From: Myroides odoratimimus
Lineage (GTDB): Bacteria > Bacteroidota > Bacteroidia > Flavobacteriales > Flavobacteriaceae
NCBI RefSeq assembly: GCF_001485415.1
Contig: NZ_BCMQ01000013.1
Location: 1 to 64,000 of the forward strand
DNA: 64,000 nt
Reading direction: 5' to 3'
Under the pieces are notes generated by a model, which saw nothing but the letters and a program-made list of their open reading frames with translations, was not told the DNA's origin and did not search any database. The position numbers and the translations under genes were made by a program. Positions 63,001-64,000 of this stretch are shown here, piece by piece; position 1 is the first letter of the stretch; every line of letters begins with the position of its first letter.

Positions 63001-63411
63001 ATGAAAAGAGATGAATCTTACGAAATGTATGAATATGCACGCAAACGATTAAAACAAAGAAAGATGTTATTCTTTCACTTTGTAGTATTTGTTTTAGGAA
63101 GTATTGCCATGTTTTGTTTTAACGGCTTAGTTCAGGATCAGACTACAGTTACGATTTGGTGGCCGTATGCTATCGGGATATGGGCATTGTTAGTATTCTT
63201 ACACGCTGTGAATGTATTAATCGTAGATCGTTTTATGGGTAAGCGATGGGAGGATAAGCAAGTAAGACGTTTAGTAGAGCTACAAGAACAACGAATCAAA
63301 GAATTAAGAGCAAAAGTAGAGAAGGATTTTCCATTAGTAGATACACAGAGAGATTTAGAGCAAATCCAACAACCAACTCCTACTAGCTCACCAGAATTAG
63401 ATAAAAAATAA
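63001..63411 (+). CDS. 2TM-domain protein
   Basis: 136 residues. Opening DESYEMYEYARKRLKQRKMLFFHFVVFV is the signature of the 2TM domain; two membrane helices at about 22-42 and 52-74 are joined by a short loop. The tail (about 85-136) is a charged coiled coil (RRLVELQEQRIKELRAKVEKDF) ending in a polar stretch. In some Bacteroidota the domain is joined to histidine kinases; alone its role is unknown. It lies between thyA and folA, with 4 bases to folA, so it is cotranscribed with the folate genes. Confidence 0.88.
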   Translation: MKRDESYEMYEYARKRLKQRKMLFFHFVVFVLGSIAMFCFNGLVQDQTTVTIWWPYAIGIWALLVFLHAVNVLIVDRFMGKRWEDKQVRRLVELQEQRIKELRAKVEKDFPLVDTQRDLEQIQQPTPTSSPELDKK

Positions 63412-63415
63412 ATAT

Positions 63416-63901
63416 ATGCTGACACTGATCGCTGCAGCTGCAGAGAATAATGCTTTAGGTAAAGACAATGATTTGTTATGGCATTTGCCAGATGACTTTA
63501 AACACTTTAAGGACTTAACGTCTCACCATTTTATTATAATGGGAAGAAAGACTTTTGAGTCATTTCCAAAACCTTTGCCTAACCGTACGCATATCATCAT
63601 TACCCGTCAGGAGGACTATGATGCTCCTGCGGCATGTATCGTAGTGAATAGTTTAGAAAAGGCTTTAGATTTAGTAACAGAGCAAGAAGAAAGTTTTATT
63701 ATAGGTGGAGGGGAAATCTATAATCTAGCACTTCCTTTTGCAGATAAGATAGAATTAACTCGTGTACATACAGTATTAGAGGCAGATGCTTTCTTTCCTG
63801 TTATAGATCCTAAAGAGTGGAAGTTAGTCAGAGAGGAGTTTCATGATAAAGATGCAAGACATCAGTATCCGTTTACCTTTTTGACATATATGAAAAGCTA
63901 A
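63416..63901 (+). CDS. folA: Dihydrofolate reductase
   Basis: 161 residues, usual length. NADPH-dependent reduction of dihydrofolate. Motifs: LIAAAAENNALGKDNDLLWHLPDDFKHFK (near 4-32) with the catalytic Asp in HLPDD, IIMGRKTFESFPKPLPNRTHIIITR (near 40-64) and IIGGGEIYNLALPFADKIELTRV (near 93-115). Close coupling with thyA makes metabolic sense, since ThyA yields dihydrofolate. No regulator is visible. Confidence 0.97.
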   Translation: MLTLIAAAAENNALGKDNDLLWHLPDDFKHFKDLTSHHFIIMGRKTFESFPKPLPNRTHIIITRQEDYDAPAACIVVNSLEKALDLVTEQEESFIIGGGEIYNLALPFADKIELTRVHTVLEADAFFPVIDPKEWKLVREEFHDKDARHQYPFTFLTYMKS

Positions 63902-63913
63902 AAAAAGTAAGTT

Positions 63914-64000
63914 ATGAAAAAGATATTTTCTTGTTTAATTGTTGCTCTAGTTGGATTTTTGGGATATGCTCAAGAACCTTCTAAAACAATAGATCAAAAA
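63914..64000 (+). CDS. Exported protein, cut by the window edge
   Basis: First 29 codons only. MKKIFSCLIVALVGFLGYAQ is a clear signal peptide (basic start, hydrophobic core, cut after YAQ), followed by EPSKTIDQK. It lies 12 bases after folA on the same strand. The family cannot be named from this part. Confidence 0.8.
   Translation, partial: MKKIFSCLIVALVGFLGYAQEPSKTIDQK

Overview
The window reads as an AT-rich chromosome segment from a Bacteroidota bacterium of the family Flavobacteriaceae. The evidence is the gene content: PorT of the type IX secretion pathway, a TamL-type lipoprotein Omp85, a FolK-deoxynucleoside kinase fusion, a GH3-family adenylating enzyme, an S46 dipeptidyl-peptidase, DUF5686/DUF1543/DUF2797/DUF3667 proteins and a zinc-ribbon-less AccD. 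Promoters of the Bacteroidota form (TTTG or TTG, about 19 bp, then TAnnTTTG) are also visible. A Myroides-like genus is possible, but the sequence alone does not settle it. I see no rRNA, prophage, insertion sequence, CRISPR array or plasmid function. The region is mostly conserved housekeeping sequence.

Layout. 1-1 kb: tRNA-Leu(TAA) twice (one cut by the window edge), tRNA-Gly(GCC) and a small DUF1508-like gene. 1-5.6 kb: mutS, two small membrane proteins and a TrmH-family methyltransferase preceded by a 26-bp tandem repeat. 5.6-10.5 kb: the most accessory-looking part, with two DUF3806-type paralogues on either side of a serine hydrolase, then YceI and a DUF3667 membrane protein whose control region holds two perfect palindromes. 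10.5-19.4 kb: DUF1543, folK-dNK, sppA, AsmA-like, DUF2797 and GH3. 19.6-25.3 kb: an acidic lipoprotein, an S46 peptidase (predicted DPP11 type), a gene-free stretch with phased 11-bp repeats, waaA and a sugar aminotransferase. 25.4-32.8 kb: a Bcr/CflA exporter, fabD, ppiD and the lptC/OMP/coaX group. 32.9-33.2 kb: three identical tRNA-Phe genes.

33.5-41.2 kb: the cell-shape cluster purH-mreB-mreC-mreD-mrdA-rodA with a small coiled-coil exported protein at its end. 41.4-52.7 kb: ABC permease, accD, class II aldolase, tamL, rRNA/tRNA methyltransferase, ubiE-porT, GNAT, AGCS symporter and DinB. 52.7-58.7 kb: pyrophosphatase, DUF5686, pdhB, GNAT and an AraC regulator. A 0.9-kb gene-free stretch follows, then etfB-etfA, bifunctional nuclease, thyA, 2TM protein and folA, ending in a truncated exported-protein gene.

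How the genes fit together. Envelope biogenesis dominates: MreBCD/PBP2/RodA elongation, LPS (WaaA, LptC), outer-membrane insertion (TamL, PpiD), T9SS (PorT) and fatty-acid precursors (FabD, AccD). A folate/nucleotide theme also runs through it: FolK-dNK, ThyA, FolA, PurH. No wholly new system is evident. The best leads are the DUF3806 pair around the serine hydrolase, the palindromes at 9.6-9.75 kb, the phased 11-bp repeat at 22.3 kb and the structured gene-free sequence before etfBA. Many genes use strong stem-loop terminators, often shared by convergent neighbours. Some starts were shortened where the longest reading frame began at TTG inside a promoter or terminator.
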